Of a DNA stretch of 7,341 bases, positions 6,295-7,341 are shown in pieces. A program made the translations under genes and the position numbers. The DNA is from Verrucomicrobiales bacterium (GTDB taxonomy: Bacteria > Verrucomicrobiota > Verrucomicrobiia > Verrucomicrobiales > V1-33): positions 1 to 7,341 of the forward strand of contig JALRGF010000745.1 of NCBI GenBank assembly GCA_023253495.1, given 5' to 3'. Below the pieces are notes generated by a model, which did no database searches, had not been told where the DNA came from, and was given only the letters and a program-made list of their open reading frames with translations. Numbering within the stretch: position 1 is the first letter of the stretch; the number at the start of each line of letters is the position of its first letter.

Positions 6295-7341
6295 ATGAGT
6301 CCGAGTACCCGCCGTCGATTTCTGGGAGTGGCCGCCGCCGGGGGCGGGCTGGCGGGGGTGGGCGGGTTGTCCGCGGTGTCGCACTGGGTCTTTGAGGGCC
6401 GGGACCGGTTGGAGGCGTCGGCCTTTGAGCCGCCCGCGGCCGAGTCCATTTATGATGAGACGCACGTCCTCAACCGCCTGACCTTTGGTCCGCGGCCGGG
6501 CGACCACGCGCGGGTGAGCGCGATGGGAGCCCGGGCGTTTGTGGCGACGCAGCTCGCTCCGGAGACGATTGAGGATGCGGCGGCGATGCGGCGGAGCCGG
6601 CATTTTGAGGCGCTCGACGCCTGGCCGGCAGGTGAGCTGCTGGAGCATGACCCGCGGGCGCTGCTTGACCAGCTGACTCGCGACAAGATCCAGCGGGCCG
6701 TGCATTCCCGGCGCCAGTTGTTCGAGGTGATGGTCGATTTCTGGACCGACCATTTCAACATTGATCCGTCCAAGGGGGATTCGCGGTGGTTCAAGCCGAT
6801 CGACGACCGCCGGGTGATCCGGGCCCATGCGATGGGGCGGTTTGCCGATCTGGTGCGCGCATCCGCTCTCAGTCCGGCCATGCTGTGGTATCTTGACGGG
6901 CGGGAAAACCGGAAAGCGGATGGCGCGGGGCGGCCGAATGAAAATTATGCGCGCGAGCTGCTCGAGCTGCACACGCTTGGCGTGCATGGCGGCTATACGC
7001 AGGACGATGTGATGGAAGTGGCGCGGTGCCTGACCGGCTGGACGGTGCGCGCGCGGAACCAGGCGCGCCATGCCGTCGGGAAGGTGGCATTCGATCCGGC
7101 GCGCCACGACGACGGAGAAAAGCGGGTTCTCGGCACGGTGATCCCGGCGGGTCTCGGAGCGGGTGATCTGGATCGGGTGGTGGAGCTGGTGTGTACGCAT
7201 CCGTCGACGGCGCGCCATCTGGCGGGCAAGCTGTGCCGGCGATTTATGGCTGATGACCCACCGGAGGCGGCGGTGGCGGCGGTGGCGGCGGCATTTGCTG
7301 ATTCCGGTGGTGACCTGCGGAAGACGCTGGCGGCGTTGTTT
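6295..7341 (+). CDS. DUF1800-family protein with Tat signal, C-terminus beyond window
   Basis: The frame runs from the ATG at 6295 to the window edge without a stop: 349 residues, against a typical family length of about 450-600. The start MSPSTRRRFLGVAAAGGG carries a twin-arginine motif (TRRRFLG, 5-11) and a hydrophobic stretch, so the protein is probably exported folded through Tat. DUF1800 hallmarks follow: HVLNRLTFGPRPGD (57-70), FWTDHFNI (149-156), MLWYLDGRENRK (196-207), GRPNENYARELLELHTLGV (212-230), GGYTQDDVMEVARCLTGW (232-249) and HPSTARHLAGKLCRRFMADDPP (302-323). The biochemical role of DUF1800 is not established. In Verrucomicrobiota, Planctomycetota and Proteobacteria its gene is very often followed by a DUF1501 gene, also Tat-exported, so one may lie just past the right edge. 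A weak GAG lies about 7 bases before the ATG. Confidence 0.9.
   Translation, partial: MSPSTRRRFLGVAAAGGGLAGVGGLSAVSHWVFEGRDRLEASAFEPPAAESIYDETHVLNRLTFGPRPGDHARVSAMGARAFVATQLAPETIEDAAAMRRSRHFEALDAWPAGELLEHDPRALLDQLTRDKIQRAVHSRRQLFEVMVDFWTDHFNIDPSKGDSRWFKPIDDRRVIRAHAMGRFADLVRASALSPAMLWYLDGRENRKADGAGRPNENYARELLELHTLGVHGGYTQDDVMEVARCLTGWTVRARNQARHAVGKVAFDPARHDDGEKRVLGTVIPAGLGAGDLDRVVELVCTHPSTARHLAGKLCRRFMADDPPEAAVAAVAAAFADSGGDLRKTLAALF
7267..7293 (+). repeat. Nine-base in-frame tandem repeat in the DUF1800 gene
   Basis: GCGGCGGTG occurs twice and then a third time as GCGGCGGCA, encoding AAV-AAV-AAA within the helix after the RRFMADDPPEA motif. The unit is a multiple of three, so a copy-number change would keep the frame. 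It most likely reflects alanine and valine codons in GC-rich DNA. Confidence 0.5.

Noticed and set aside
5932..7218. A 428-codon minus-strand open frame over the right end.
   Set aside because: It is the mirror of the membrane-protein and DUF1800 region. The plus strand encodes clear DUF1800 motifs, while this product is Arg/Pro/His-rich with no domain.

Overview
The window comes from a GC-rich bacterial chromosome. Start codons mostly lack a clear Shine-Dalgarno sequence. The gene set (a two-domain class II aldolase/short-chain dehydrogenase, a PhoH ATPase, SelB, and a Tat-exported DUF1800 protein) would suit Verrucomicrobiota, for example an Opitutales-type organism, or a related PVC lineage. 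That placement is inference and is not proven by any single marker here.

Layout. Four genes lie on the minus strand. From right to left they are selB (3410-5353), a PhoH-family ATPase (2277-3278), the bifunctional aldolase/dehydrogenase (225-2189), and the first 29 codons of a secreted protein (1-87) that has its own well-formed promoter at 147-175. Two genes lie on the plus strand to the right: a small four-helix membrane protein (5682-6224) and the N-terminal 349 codons of a DUF1800 protein (6295 to the window end). The divergent gap between selB and the membrane protein (5354-5681) is not empty. It holds three tandem copies of a 39-40 bp G-rich unit, then a T-rich stretch, then an inverted partial copy of the unit core. 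It is the main structure here that genes do not explain.

How the genes relate. selB implies that the organism makes selenoproteins, but no selA, selC or selD is visible. PhoH usually neighbours ybeY in RNA/ribosome maintenance clusters, and here it does not. The aldolase/dehydrogenase points to deoxysugar breakdown of the rhamnose or fucose type, without its isomerase, kinase or transporter nearby. The genes look like ordinary housekeeping and catabolic neighbours, not one dedicated system, and I found no convincing new multi-gene system. The items most worth a second look are the repeat element upstream of selB, its G-quadruplex-capable tracts, and the choice of selB start codon.
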